A stretch of 32,659 nucleotides of DNA from Varibaculum timonense_A (lineage in GTDB: Bacteria > Actinomycetota > Actinomycetes > Actinomycetales > Actinomycetaceae), in contig NZ_JAQEVU010000011.1 of the NCBI RefSeq assembly GCF_027694345.1, positions 1-32,659 on the forward strand, given 5' to 3'. Of this stretch, positions 14,678 to 22,701 are shown in pieces; position 1 is the first letter of the stretch; every line of letters starts with the position of its first letter. Both the position numbers and the translations under genes were made by a program. The notes beneath the pieces were generated by a model that worked only from the letters and a program-made list of their open reading frames with translations, was not told the origin of the DNA and made no database searches.

Positions 14678-15111
14678 GGTTTCACCTGCTGGATTCGCGT
14701 AGCTAGGGTTTGTTTCATTGCGTCTATTGCGGCTCGCTTGGTTTGTGAACGCGTGGGAGCTAGAAACGGGCGGGCTGGTTGATTGCTTCTTCCATGTTCG
14801 AGGACGTTAGCGATTAGTGCGTTAGCTCTACCATCGTCTCGGTTCTCGGCGAAACCAACTTTGACGTTGTAGTCTCCGCGGCTATTGACTTTTACTGGCG
14901 CGGTTCCTAGCGCTTTGGCGAGCTGACCGGTAGAGCGCGAGGGTCGTTTTGTATTCGAACCGATTGCTGCAGAAAGGTTAGAGCGCATACGCGGCTCCAC
15001 GATATTAGCCCCGGCTTTAAGCACTTGCTCAGCGGAGTTATCAAGGATGTTGCTGGCTGAGTCGAGTGCGTCAATGAAATCGTTGGGAAGCTTGATTTGT
15101 ACGCGAGCCAT
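14674..15111 (-). CDS. HK97 gp10-like tail component
   Basis: A 145-residue basic protein typical of the HK97-gp10 family. A helical start (DFIDALDSASNILDNSAEQVLKAGA) is followed by a strand region KVNSRGDYNVKVGFAENRDD and the conserved ending ARPFLAPTRSQTKRAAIDAM, close to the family's RPFlrPA signature. It works at the head-tail joint. Its start at 15111 shares one base with the previous stop (TGATG), and its own stop overlaps the next start, so it sits in a tightly coupled block. Confidence 0.85.
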   Translation of the reverse strand: MARVQIKLPNDFIDALDSASNILDNSAEQVLKAGANIVEPRMRSNLSAAIGSNTKRPSRSTGQLAKALGTAPVKVNSRGDYNVKVGFAENRDDGRANALIANVLEHGRSNQPARPFLAPTRSQTKRAAIDAMKQTLATRIQQVKP

Positions 15112-15443
15112 CAGGGTGTTCCTTCTGCTTCGGTGCGGTGAGCCAAAATTTCGACATAGCGGCCGAGGTATTCGACCGCATCAATAACACACCTGCCGTG
15201 TGCGGAGCTGATTTGCATCGCCTCGGTTATTTTTATGCCGGGTATTGCTCGGATCCTAAATAACAGGTCTGCTTTGGTGTAGGCGGCGCGGTTGACCCAA
15301 GCCGGTGAAGCGTGCCGCACTTCCATATATGCGCGCACCGAAGCTATAACCTCGTCACGAGTCGTGGCGAACCCGGCAGCGTCCTTAACCACTACAGGTT
15401 GTATTAGGTCGATGTGCTCGCTCATTTTGCCTAGCGTTGCCAC
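15111..15443 (-). CDS. Phage head-tail adaptor (SPP1 gp16-like)
   Basis: A 110-residue beta-rich protein with the usual head-closure pattern: IDLIQPVVVKDAAGFATTRDE..., then a central strand LLFRIRAIPGIKITEAMQIS and a final GRYVEILAHRTE. It fits the phage head-tail joining family (PF05521 type). GTG 15443 is taken as the start because AAAGAAAGG lies about 8 bases upstream; ATG 15425 is the alternative. It follows the gp6-like connector and overlaps the gp10-like gene, the standard order in HK97-like phages. Confidence 0.8.
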   Translation of the reverse strand: MATLGKMSEHIDLIQPVVVKDAAGFATTRDEVIASVRAYMEVRHASPAWVNRAAYTKADLLFRIRAIPGIKITEAMQISSAHGRCVIDAVEYLGRYVEILAHRTEAEGTP

Positions 15444-15458
15444 AAGGCGTGCCTTTCT

Positions 15459-15776
15459 TTAGATTTTCCAGTCCCGATCCAGGCGAAGCAGGGTGTTGAC
15501 TGCGTTCCACACGGCGCGGGCAGCATCGGTTTTGTCTGCCCAAAACCCGGCGGTTGCTCCATCTCTGGATTCGTAGAAATGGGTGGCGAGCATGATAATG
15601 CCTTGCCGGGTTGCCTGCGACATGGGCTCCGTTTGGTAGTAGCCCTCGGGCAGATGTTGGTAAGCGGTGGCATAGGAGATGGCAGCCAAAACAAACGAGG
15701 CAATCAAAGAATCATCCTCGCTATGGTCGACCAGTAGATTCTGCTTGACTAAGGCCATGAGTTCGTCTGTTTTCAT
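15459..15776 (-). CDS. Head-tail connector (gp6-like)
   Basis: A 105-residue helical protein starting MKTDELMALVKQNLLVDHSE, matching the HK97 gp6/phage_gp6-like pattern of an N-terminal helix, an acidic turn (HSEDDSLI) and helices containing AISYATAYQHLPEGYY. ATG 15776 is chosen over an in-frame GTG at 15785 because AGGAGG lies 8 bases before it. It follows the capsid gene and should form the connector ring under the portal. Confidence 0.82.
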   Translation of the reverse strand: MKTDELMALVKQNLLVDHSEDDSLIASFVLAAISYATAYQHLPEGYYQTEPMSQATRQGIIMLATHFYESRDGATAGFWADKTDAARAVWNAVNTLLRLDRDWKI

Positions 15777-15805
15777 GGCTGCCACCTCCTAACTATTTTT
15801 ATGGT

Positions 15806-17026
15806 TTACCCTGCGGTCTTTTGGGTAAGCACCTTGATCGCTTCGGGCAAGACGAGCTTGCCGTCTAGGCGTTGGGAGGCGAGGAACCCGATCTGCCCGG
15901 TGGTTGCAAATAGCTCGTTTAGGCGTTTGAAGGAGCGGCCTTGCCGGTCAGCAATCCAATAAAAACCGAGGTCACCGAACGCTACTGTGCGCGCCCCTGC
16001 TTTAAGCTCAGGTGCAAAAACACTGGTGTAGACGGGTCGGCCAAGGATCATGTCTGGAGTCCCAGCAGTTATCGCCGGTTGCCACAGGTACTGCCCGTTA
16101 CCGTCCTTGAGCTTTCGTACGGTTTTGACGGTTGCATCGTTCATCAGCCACACCGCGCGCGCCCGGTAGGGGGAGCGCAAACTATAGTGCAAATCGATGA
16201 GTTCATCAGCGCTAATGTCGGTAGGCTTGGCGCTGGTCACGCCAGAGTCTGCGCCCCCGGTGGGATTGAAGATGCCGGTGGGTTTACCTTTACCATCGCC
16301 AACCAGGAAGGCTTCTTCTTCAGCAGCTCCAATACGGCGAGCAAACTCGCTCGCTAGGTATTGTTCAACGTTAAACGCTGCATCGTTGAGCAGTTCTTCG
16401 CTGATTTTCAGGAAGGTACCCAACTTGTATGCCGACAGGGAGATTTGGGTGAAGGCTTCATCGGATTCGCTATATGGTTTGCCTTCATCCAGCCAGGTAG
16501 CGGTGCCATGGGTAGACACGACAGGGATCTTACGATCCCCGCTGGTGGTCTGAATAACCTTGGCGAGGGTGCGCATGATGTTTTGGTCGGCTAAAGACTG
16601 CACTAGGGTGCGTTCGAACTCGTCAGGTACTAGGTATCCGCCCTCAGAATCCACGCCCTCGCTTAGCGCGTTTCGCACTTCCATGGGGGAGGTGTTAAGC
16701 CGCATCGCATCCCAGAATGCGTGTTTGTAGGAGGCGGTAGCGCGGGCAGGCTTCGCCTTGCCCACATTCTCGTCTGATCCAGCACCTGGTGTTGCTGTGA
16801 TGGGTGCCCGGGTTGCCTTGGCAAGAGTGTTTTCTAGGTGTTCGGCTCGCTCACATCGAGCAATCTCGCCGCTAAGTGCCTCAATTTCAGCCTCCATTTT
16901 GGCGTAGGCCGCGTCATCTTCGGCGTTTAGACAGCCAGTCTCGCTATCGCGGCGCTCATCTAGAAACTTCTTAGCCTTATTCCAGGTTTGGGCGCGCCGG
17001 GTATACAAATCAGTAACAGTAGTCAT
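15806..17026 (-). CDS. Major capsid protein, HK97 family
   Basis: A 406-residue HK97-fold capsid protein. The first ~105 residues form the helical scaffolding (delta) domain with an acidic coiled coil (AKMEAEIEALSGEIARCERAE). The mature protein probably begins near residues 100-115, before SYKHAFWDAMR. Conserved features follow: ALSEGVDSEGGYLVPDEF, TWLDEGKPYSESDE, a GDGKGKPTGI loop and WLMNDATVKTVRKLKD. The start is ATG 17026 with AGAGGAAA upstream. The adjacent ClpP-like protease should remove the delta domain during prohead maturation. Confidence 0.97.
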   Translation of the reverse strand: MTTVTDLYTRRAQTWNKAKKFLDERRDSETGCLNAEDDAAYAKMEAEIEALSGEIARCERAEHLENTLAKATRAPITATPGAGSDENVGKAKPARATASYKHAFWDAMRLNTSPMEVRNALSEGVDSEGGYLVPDEFERTLVQSLADQNIMRTLAKVIQTTSGDRKIPVVSTHGTATWLDEGKPYSESDEAFTQISLSAYKLGTFLKISEELLNDAAFNVEQYLASEFARRIGAAEEEAFLVGDGKGKPTGIFNPTGGADSGVTSAKPTDISADELIDLHYSLRSPYRARAVWLMNDATVKTVRKLKDGNGQYLWQPAITAGTPDMILGRPVYTSVFAPELKAGARTVAFGDLGFYWIADRQGRSFKRLNELFATTGQIGFLASQRLDGKLVLPEAIKVLTQKTAG

Positions 17027-17048
17027 AATGGAATATTTCCTCTCTTAG

Positions 17049-17924
17049 TTAATGGGGTTGGTTGGTTAAATGGGCGTATAAATCAACAACCCGCCGACCA
17101 CAAGAGGCAGCGGGCTTTAAACAAGGATGTTCACTTACAGGAGGCGGCGGCCCGGGAGGGGCAGCACTTTTACCGTGCATAGCTAGTTGGGCAACAAGTT
17201 GTTGCTCTGAAACCTTTCTGGAAAACACCACGCCGCGCTCATTTTTCGCTCGCCCCGGTACTTTCTTGCTCACCGATTCTTCATCCTCTCCATCACCAGG
17301 ATCATCACCCTTGTCAGGATTGGCCTTATTGGGTTCGTCGTCTTTGTCTGGAGCAGGGGCCTGTTTACTGGTGAGGATTTCATTTGCGAACCCCAAGTCG
17401 ATAGCAGCTGTTGCGTCCATCCATGTCTCCATATCCATGAGCTTGGACAGTTTCGCTCGGGACAGGCCAGTTTTTAGCTGGTAGGCGTTGATAATCGAGT
17501 CTTTGACCGATTCGAGCATGTCGAGGGCACGCGACAGCTCGGTTTTATCACCCATAGCGAGCGTGGCGGGATTATGGATCATGAGCATCGAAACCGGGCT
17601 CATTGCCACCGTGGACGCCGCCATAGCAACCACAGATGCCGCCGATGCCGCGATCCCGTCAATATTCACCGTGACTTTACCGGGATAATCCAGCAGCATG
17701 TTATAGATACGAGCAGCTGCCACTACGTCACCGCCAGGCGAATTCAGCCAGATAGTGACCGGCCCAGACCCCGCGTTTAACTCGGAGGAAAAAACCGCTG
17801 GGGTTATCTCATCATCTAGCCATGATTCCTCAGCGATAACCCCGTTAATACGCAAAACCCTTTCACCCCTATCACTGTTCGAGCTGGTTTCCTGTGGGGT
17901 TAGCCAGTTCCAAAAACGCTTCAC
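17049..17924 (-). CDS. Prohead maturation protease, ClpP-like
   Basis: A 291-residue S14-type serine protease. SPGGD (about 62-66) is the oxyanion loop, GIAASAAS holds the likely nucleophile Ser94, and MIHNPA holds His117. A segment near 168-183 (METWMDATAAIDLGFANEI) fits the third catalytic region. The first ~205 residues make the protease. The rest is an acidic, Asp/Pro-rich tail (DKDDEPNKANPDKGDD) plus a variable end, perhaps used to enter the prohead. GTG 17924 overlaps the portal stop (GTGA), with GGAGGAG upstream. It cleaves the capsid scaffolding domain. Confidence 0.93.
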   Translation of the reverse strand: MKRFWNWLTPQETSSNSDRGERVLRINGVIAEESWLDDEITPAVFSSELNAGSGPVTIWLNSPGGDVVAAARIYNMLLDYPGKVTVNIDGIAASAASVVAMAASTVAMSPVSMLMIHNPATLAMGDKTELSRALDMLESVKDSIINAYQLKTGLSRAKLSKLMDMETWMDATAAIDLGFANEILTSKQAPAPDKDDEPNKANPDKGDDPGDGEDEESVSKKVPGRAKNERGVVFSRKVSEQQLVAQLAMHGKSAAPPGPPPPVSEHPCLKPAASCGRRVVDLYAHLTNQPH

Positions 17925-19237
17925 ATTCTCCTCCTCAATAGTTGGTTCTCTTTAGGTTCTTCCTCAGGCACTTCATCACCCGGATCGCCTTCTTCGGCTT
18001 GTTGGGAGTCGGCATAAGCCCCAGCCATCGGAAGCGGGAGCATGTTTCCGTTCACCAGGTACAGATCCCCGCCGTCAGCCGCCTCTATCCGGTCAAGGTT
18101 TTCTAACTCTCGGATATCGTTAGCGCTCATCCACCCGTTTTGGCGAGCTACCGCGTATCCCTCCATACGCGACTGGTAATCCCCGCGCAGCAGCCCTTCA
18201 ACGTTGAACTTCACAAACAGCTCGCTCTTTTCCCTCGGGGTGAGCAGGGTTCTACTTATGGCTTGTTCCCAGCGGATTACCCACGGATCAAGCGTGTACT
18301 TCACAAACTCGAGACTCTGCTGCTCAATATTGCTAAAACTCGATTTTTCGAGGTCACCGATCATGTGGGGCGGAATACGAAATATTCGGGCGATTTCGCC
18401 CACCTGAAACTTCCGTGTTTCTAAAAACTGTGCCTGCTCCGGGCTTACCGAGATCGGAGTGTATTTCATTCCCTCCTCAAGCACCGCAACCTTATTGCCG
18501 TTCTTCGCGCCACCAAACGTTGCCTGCCAAGACTCACGCACCCGAGAAGGGTCTTTGATCGTGCCGGGATGCTCGAGTACACCGCCAGGAGCCGCACCAT
18601 TAGCAAAAAATGAAGCACCGTAATCTTCGGTAGCCTGCGCGAGCCCGATAGCGTTTTTTGCCATCGCGATCGGGGAATAACCAACCAACCCATCAAAACC
18701 AAGACCTGGAACATGAAGCACATCGCTAGGGGTAAGCCGAATGGTTTGGTACTCTCCTGCGGGTTCGTCCCAGCTGGTTTGGTACTCGTAATACAAAGCC
18801 TTGCTGTCCAGATCCCTTCCTACGCTCATCCGATTCGGTTGCAGCGGATACAGCCCGATCACTTCGCCTAGACCGTTACGCACTACCTGAGCAAACGCGT
18901 TCCCCCACAACAACAGGTGCGTCATAAGCGTTTCTCTAAACACGAAGCTGGTCATCTCGGGGTTAGGTTCATCATGCAACAGCCGATACAAGCCGTGATC
19001 GACTGCTTTTTCCTTGCCGCCACCGTCCTTGTAACGGTATACGTGCAGGGGCAGCCCGGCTATCGCCTCAGCCAAGATCCGCACGCACGAATACACGGCG
19101 GTCATTTGCATCGCCGAGCGCTCCGTCACCGGCCGGCCAGAAGATGTCGGCCCGAACAAGAAACTGTAACTAGAGCCGATCAGGTGATCATCACTTTTTC
19201 GGCTAGTGGTGCCGCGTAGCCAGTTGAATAGGCTCAT
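17921..19237 (-). CDS. Portal protein, HK97 family
   Basis: A 438-residue portal that forms the DNA entry/exit ring at one capsid vertex. Family features include the N-terminal MSLFNWLRG, SAMQMTAVYSCVRILAEAIAG, GNAFAQVVRNGLGEVIGLYPL and EIARIFRIPPHMIGDLEKSSFSN, with the acidic C-terminal tail seen in many portals. ATG 19237 is preferred over an in-frame GTG at 19243 because AGGAG then lies 7 bases upstream. Its stop overlaps the protease start. A plus-strand cargo gene separates it from the terminase large subunit. Confidence 0.95.
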   Translation of the reverse strand: MSLFNWLRGTTSRKSDDHLIGSSYSFLFGPTSSGRPVTERSAMQMTAVYSCVRILAEAIAGLPLHVYRYKDGGGKEKAVDHGLYRLLHDEPNPEMTSFVFRETLMTHLLLWGNAFAQVVRNGLGEVIGLYPLQPNRMSVGRDLDSKALYYEYQTSWDEPAGEYQTIRLTPSDVLHVPGLGFDGLVGYSPIAMAKNAIGLAQATEDYGASFFANGAAPGGVLEHPGTIKDPSRVRESWQATFGGAKNGNKVAVLEEGMKYTPISVSPEQAQFLETRKFQVGEIARIFRIPPHMIGDLEKSSFSNIEQQSLEFVKYTLDPWVIRWEQAISRTLLTPREKSELFVKFNVEGLLRGDYQSRMEGYAVARQNGWMSANDIRELENLDRIEAADGGDLYLVNGNMLPLPMAGAYADSQQAEEGDPGDEVPEEEPKENQLLRRRM

Positions 19238-19282
19238 GATCACGCTCCTAAAATTGAGACTAGGTGAATTTATCTGATGTAC

Positions 19283-19313
19283 TTGACGTGAGTGGTCGGA
19301 GTGTGATTACATT
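19283..19313 (+). promoter_or_regulatory. Possible promoter for the 19.4 kb cargo gene
   Basis: TTGACG at 19283-19288 is followed 18-19 bases later by TTACAT/TACATT, a fair sigma-70-type pair facing the plus-strand gene. The ~80-base leader that follows contains a short hairpin, GTCACC-TC-GGTGAC at 19359-19372. Confidence 0.4.
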
Positions 19314-19394
19314 GAGGTACGGAGGCGCAGAAAGCGTTATCCAGTCCAAAAAAGACACGTCACCTCGGTGACCTGATCGAAAGGAAACTAAATC

Positions 19395-20051
19395 ATGATG
19401 TATTCATTTGATGAAGCCACGTATGGCTTTGAAACTGCCAAGGAGATTCTTGGGGTCGGCTCGAACACGATGACGAAGCTAATCGATCTCAATCTGATTT
19501 CTGTTTATCCGGATGGGGCAAACCAAAGGAATCAGAAGTATGCAGGATGGGATCTAGGTTTCTTAGCTTCAGCTAGAAATCGTCCCCTACACCTTGAGCA
19601 AGGAGAACAGGCTCTTATCGCATCGATAGGTTTGGAGGATGCTGAAATGGTTCCCTCTCCTTATTTCGATGCTACGTGGGGTCGAGACTGGTGCAAGAAG
19701 CCTTTAGAAGATGTGAAAGCAAACGTCTCACCAGAGGTGTGGAAACGGATATGCGCTGGCACACTTCGAGTTACTGGACACTGGAGAGTCAAGCAAGAAG
19801 ATGTTGACTCACTCGTTGAGAACCAATCAATCTTTCTTGCATCCTATGCAGGATTCCTCCTTGAAGGCGGCAGAATTATTGACTGGATTCCAGGAGTGAA
19901 CAGTGATTCGGGTGGACGCTGTTTCCTCATCAAGCCTTTTGATAAGCATGAGCGATACCAGTACGCCCACAACTATCTTGCTTCACGGCAAGGGCCAATG
20001 AACAAGGTATGGACGGCTGAAGAACTCGCTGAGCTAGCAACCGACGAGTAA
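19395..20051 (+). CDS. Unknown plus-strand cargo gene between portal and terminase
   Basis: A 218-residue soluble protein on the strand opposite to the packaging genes. The first ~60 residues (FETAKEILGVGSNTMTKLID, then NLISVYPDG) look like a MerR- or winged-helix-type DNA-binding start. The rest is Trp- and Asp-rich without a known motif (for example SYAGFLLEGGRIIDWIPGVN). The ATG start has GAAAGGAAA about 8 bases upstream. It has its own likely promoter, and a hairpin separates it from the convergent terminase gene. The layout marks it as a moron. A regulator or exclusion protein is possible, but no family was recognised. Confidence 0.75.
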   Translation: MMYSFDEATYGFETAKEILGVGSNTMTKLIDLNLISVYPDGANQRNQKYAGWDLGFLASARNRPLHLEQGEQALIASIGLEDAEMVPSPYFDATWGRDWCKKPLEDVKANVSPEVWKRICAGTLRVTGHWRVKQEDVDSLVENQSIFLASYAGFLLEGGRIIDWIPGVNSDSGGRCFLIKPFDKHERYQYAHNYLASRQGPMNKVWTAEELAELATDE

Positions 20052-20067
20052 ACATCGCTGCCAAGAA

Positions 20068-20112
20068 ATGAGTGTGGCTGGGGAACGCGGTGCATTTCCC
20101 AGCCACGCTCAT
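20068..20112. terminator. Hairpin between the convergent cargo gene and terminase
   Basis: A 15-base stem (20068-20082 with 20098-20112, one G-U pair, 15-base loop) built on GTGGCTGGG/CCCAGCCAC. It overlaps the stop codon of the terminase large subunit. No U-tract follows on either strand, as in many actinobacterial L-shaped terminators. It could serve both convergent genes. Confidence 0.6.
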
Positions 20113-21713
20113 AGTACGAATAGCCCGCGCGAGTCATACACGCTCCCACCCATGCTCGCGTTGCCGCCGCGTATGGCTCTGTCGAGGGCCATGATGGTGG
20201 CGACGACTCCATCAATCTTCTCTGTGGATTTTTGTTTGTCGGGTTTGATGTTGCCGGCTGGGTCGGTGCGCACGTGAATGTTATCGACCATCCAGGCCAG
20301 CACCGGGTGCCCGCCGTGCGCGAGCTTGCCCTCCAACGCCAACTTCATCAGTTCCTTAGATGGTGGGGACATGTCTTTGAAGCCTTGCCCAAACGGCACT
20401 ACCGTGAAACCAGCATCCTCAAGGTTTTGGCTCATTTGGACCGCGCCCCACCGGTCGAAAGCGATTTCTCGGATATTAAACCGGGTGCCAAGATCCTCAA
20501 TGAACTTCTCGATATACCCGTAGTGCACCACGTTGCCCTCAGTCGTGAGTAGGTGGCCTTGCTGATGCCATAGGTCGTAGGGGACGTGATCCCTAGAAAC
20601 TCTGAGTTTGAGGTTGTCTTCGGGTATCCAAAACCAGGGCGCGACCGTGTATTTGTCATCGTCATCCGTGGGTGGGAATACGAGAACGAAAGCAGTGATG
20701 TCGGTTGTGGATGCCAGGTCGAGGCCGCCGTAACAAACACGGCCTTCTAACTCATCCAAGTGGACTGGGTCATCGTTTTTGTTCCAGACGTGCATGGGCA
20801 TCCACCGCACAGACTGTTTGACCCACTGGTTGAGCCGCAACTGTCTGAAGGTGTTTTCTTCAGCCGGATTCTGTCTGGCACTATTACAAGCGTCCCTAAC
20901 TTTCTGGATTGGCACCGTCACGTCCAAGGATGGGTTGGCTTTATGCCACACGGCTTCATTAGTCCAATCATCATCTTGCGCTGCCCCATATATGACTGGA
21001 TAGAAAGTGGGGTCGATCTTTTTGCCCGCAAGGATGTCTTGGGCTTTTTGGTGTTGTTCGTAGCAGATGCTGTGGGTGTCGGTGCCGGCGGTTGTGATCA
21101 GGAAGTACAGTGGCTGGGTGCGAGCATCCCCACTGCCTTTGGTCATCACGTCGAAGAGCGCTCGGTTGGGTTGGGTGTGTAGCTCATCGAATACCACTCC
21201 GGAAATATTGAATCCGTGTTTGGAATAGGCCTCGGCGGATAGTACCTGGTAGAAGGAATTGGTGGGGGAGTAGATGATACGTTTTTGGCTTCTAAGGATC
21301 TTTACCCGCTTGGCTAGTGGGGGACACATTCTCACCATGTCGGCTGCCACTTCGAACACGATGGATGCTTGTTGCCGATCGGCAGCACACCCATAAACTT
21401 CAGCGCGTTCTTCGCCGTCGCCGCAACACAGCAAGAGTGCGATAGCGGCGGCTAGTTCAGATTTGCCTTGCTTTTTAGGGATCTCCACGTAAGCGGTAGT
21501 GAATTGGCGAAACCCGTCAGGTTTTACCACCCCGAAAAGGTCGCGAATGATTTGTTCTTGCCAATCAATCAACTTAAAAGGTTTTCCTGCCCACCGACCT
21601 TTCGTATGCTTTAAAGCTTGGATGAACGCGACCGCAAAGTCGGCTCGGCGCTTGTCATAGCGCGAGCTTTCAGCCATGAACCGGGTCGGGTGATATTCAA
21701 CTAGCTCACGCAT
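20109..21713 (-). CDS. Terminase large subunit
   Basis: A 534-residue packaging motor of the Terminase_1 type. The ATPase domain has Walker A (PKKQGKSELAAA, about residues 80-91) and Walker B (GVVFDELH, about 173-180), with a likely coupling motif at LITTAGT. The C-terminal RNase H-like nuclease begins near YGGLDLASTTD (about 316) and includes further acidic positions at IAFDRWG and EKIDGVVATIMA. It cuts concatemers and drives DNA into the prohead. It is unusually far, about 6 kb, from the small subunit because methylation and accessory genes lie between them. The ATG start has AGAAGG about 12 bases upstream. Confidence 0.96.
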   Translation of the reverse strand: MRELVEYHPTRFMAESSRYDKRRADFAVAFIQALKHTKGRWAGKPFKLIDWQEQIIRDLFGVVKPDGFRQFTTAYVEIPKKQGKSELAAAIALLLCCGDGEERAEVYGCAADRQQASIVFEVAADMVRMCPPLAKRVKILRSQKRIIYSPTNSFYQVLSAEAYSKHGFNISGVVFDELHTQPNRALFDVMTKGSGDARTQPLYFLITTAGTDTHSICYEQHQKAQDILAGKKIDPTFYPVIYGAAQDDDWTNEAVWHKANPSLDVTVPIQKVRDACNSARQNPAEENTFRQLRLNQWVKQSVRWMPMHVWNKNDDPVHLDELEGRVCYGGLDLASTTDITAFVLVFPPTDDDDKYTVAPWFWIPEDNLKLRVSRDHVPYDLWHQQGHLLTTEGNVVHYGYIEKFIEDLGTRFNIREIAFDRWGAVQMSQNLEDAGFTVVPFGQGFKDMSPPSKELMKLALEGKLAHGGHPVLAWMVDNIHVRTDPAGNIKPDKQKSTEKIDGVVATIMALDRAIRGGNASMGGSVYDSRGLFVL

Positions 21714-21788
21714 ACGAATCAGTTACCTTCTATTGGTTAAAAAGTCAGTTACTACCAGCGATAACAGGCGCCCTTATGCCCGGCGGGG

Positions 21789-22082
21789 CTAGGCTTCGGG
21801 CAGATTAGCTAACGCCCAGGCGATCGCATGTCCAGCGTCAGCGAAAAGGTGGTCTGACTTCGCGATGAGTTCGAGTTCGCATTCTCCGCGGCCCCTCGAG
21901 TTAGGCCCGAACCCGCTGACGGGTTCTTCCATCAACCGGTAGATTTGGGCGTTGTTGCCAAATCCTTCAGTCTTGGTCCAGGTAGCAAAACTTGCTAGCG
22001 TGTAGCCTCCGTAGGCAAGAACCGTCCCGTAGGAATCAACGCGCATCTGGAGGGTTTCGCTGGTGACCTTTGTGCTGTTCAT
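21789..22082 (-). CDS. Small hypothetical phage protein with repeat-type leader
   Basis: A 97-residue soluble protein, MNSTKVTSETLQMRVDSYGT onward, with a Gly/Tyr-rich middle and a helical ending (AGHAIAWALANLP). No family was recognised. Its start codon, ribosome binding site and leader are nearly identical to those of the gene at 22262-22597. The two proteins are otherwise not obviously alike, although both begin MN. It lies just upstream of the terminase large subunit. It appears to have its own promoter within the shared repeat and so may be controlled separately from the late operon. Confidence 0.7.
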   Translation of the reverse strand: MNSTKVTSETLQMRVDSYGTVLAYGGYTLASFATWTKTEGFGNNAQIYRLMEEPVSGFGPNSRGRGECELELIAKSDHLFADAGHAIAWALANLPEA

Positions 22083-22164
22083 GGCTGTTTCCTTATCTGT
22101 TGTGTACCGTTTCGGTATGTATATACAGCCATAGACCCGCCTATTTATCCAGTTATTTTCCGCC
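22080..22164 (-). promoter_or_regulatory. Shared leader repeat, copy A
   Basis: Upstream of the gene at 21789. It contains a 36-base block (22101-22136) identical to copy B, and TTATCC spaced 10 bases from CATAG as in all three copies. Inside are a 10-base palindrome TGTATATACA and an inverted repeat TACCG-TTT-CGGTA. These look like an operator and promoter region for a set of small genes. Confidence 0.65.
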
Positions 22165-22180
22165 TATTTTCAATAAAACT

Positions 22181-22198
22181 TAGAGATGTGCATCTCTA
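22181..22198. promoter_or_regulatory. Perfect inverted repeat, operator-like
   Basis: TAGAGATG-TG-CATCTCTA has perfect 8-base arms with a 2-base centre. It lies between leader copy A and the next gene, in a 179-base non-coding gap. It could bind a dimeric repressor. No repressor gene is visible in the window. Confidence 0.4.
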
Positions 22199-22224
22199 GT
22201 TCATAACGCTTCACGATAAAGGAA

Positions 22225-22244
22225 AACCCCACGCCAGGTGGGTT
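22225..22244 (-). terminator. Weak terminator after the gene at 22262
   Basis: On the minus strand AACCCAC pairs with GTGGGGTT (one bulged G) around CTGGC and is followed by only four T residues. It suggests that the small gene upstream forms a separate transcription unit. Confidence 0.45.
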
Positions 22245-22261
22245 TGCCTGTGTGTTTAGTT

Positions 22262-22597
22262 TTAACGGGGCAGGTGGTAGTTGACAACGTTTCCTGGTGT
22301 AGCATGCTCAAGTTCACGCACCATCGCTGCTGCCCGCCCGTAGCCCTCGGTGACTTGTTCGATGTTGTCTAGGTTCAACGCTCCGTAGGCGGTGGTTTGC
22401 ACCCGCCATTGATCGGTTTCAAAATCCTGGTCAAGCTCCGGGGTGTAGGGGAACAGTGGGGAAGGAACAATAGAAATCGCGACCCGGCCAGGTTCGATCT
22501 CAATGCTGGTGATGGTGTATCCCAACCGGTTAGCACGTCCGATAAGGCGTTCGGTATTTTCTTCCTCGACGCTGCATTCAGCTTCTTTGGTGTTCAT
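22262..22597 (-). CDS. Small acidic hypothetical phage protein
   Basis: A 111-residue protein starting MNTKEAECSVEEENTERL, acidic, with mixed alpha/beta pattern (IGRANRLGYTITSIEIEPGR) and no membrane segment. ATG 22597 is preferred over the longer open frame because GGAAA lies 7 bases before it and the extra upstream codons fall in the leader repeat. No family was recognised. It is flanked by repeat copy B upstream and a weak terminator downstream, so it is probably monocistronic. Confidence 0.7.
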   Translation of the reverse strand: MNTKEAECSVEEENTERLIGRANRLGYTITSIEIEPGRVAISIVPSPLFPYTPELDQDFETDQWRVQTTAYGALNLDNIEQVTEGYGRAAAMVRELEHATPGNVVNYHLPR

Positions 22598-22676
22598 GGC
22601 TGTTTCCTTTCTTTGTGTACCGTTTCGGTATGTATATACAGCCATAGACTTCGCCACTTATCCAGTCATTTCACCG
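22595..22676 (-). promoter_or_regulatory. Shared leader repeat, copy B
   Basis: Upstream of the gene at 22262. The block 22614-22649 is identical to copy A over 36 bases. TTATCCAGTCATTT at 22658-22671 matches copy C. The start codon and ribosome binding site region (22595-22608) also matches copy A. Confidence 0.65.
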
Positions 22677-22701
22677 TTTATTTTGCCTAATAAATAGTGG
22701 T

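Noticed and set aside
19338..19347. TTATCCAGTC as a fourth copy of the 22-23 kb leader repeat.
   Set aside because: The CATAG/TATATACA half at the fixed 10-base spacing is absent, so only a short chance match remains.
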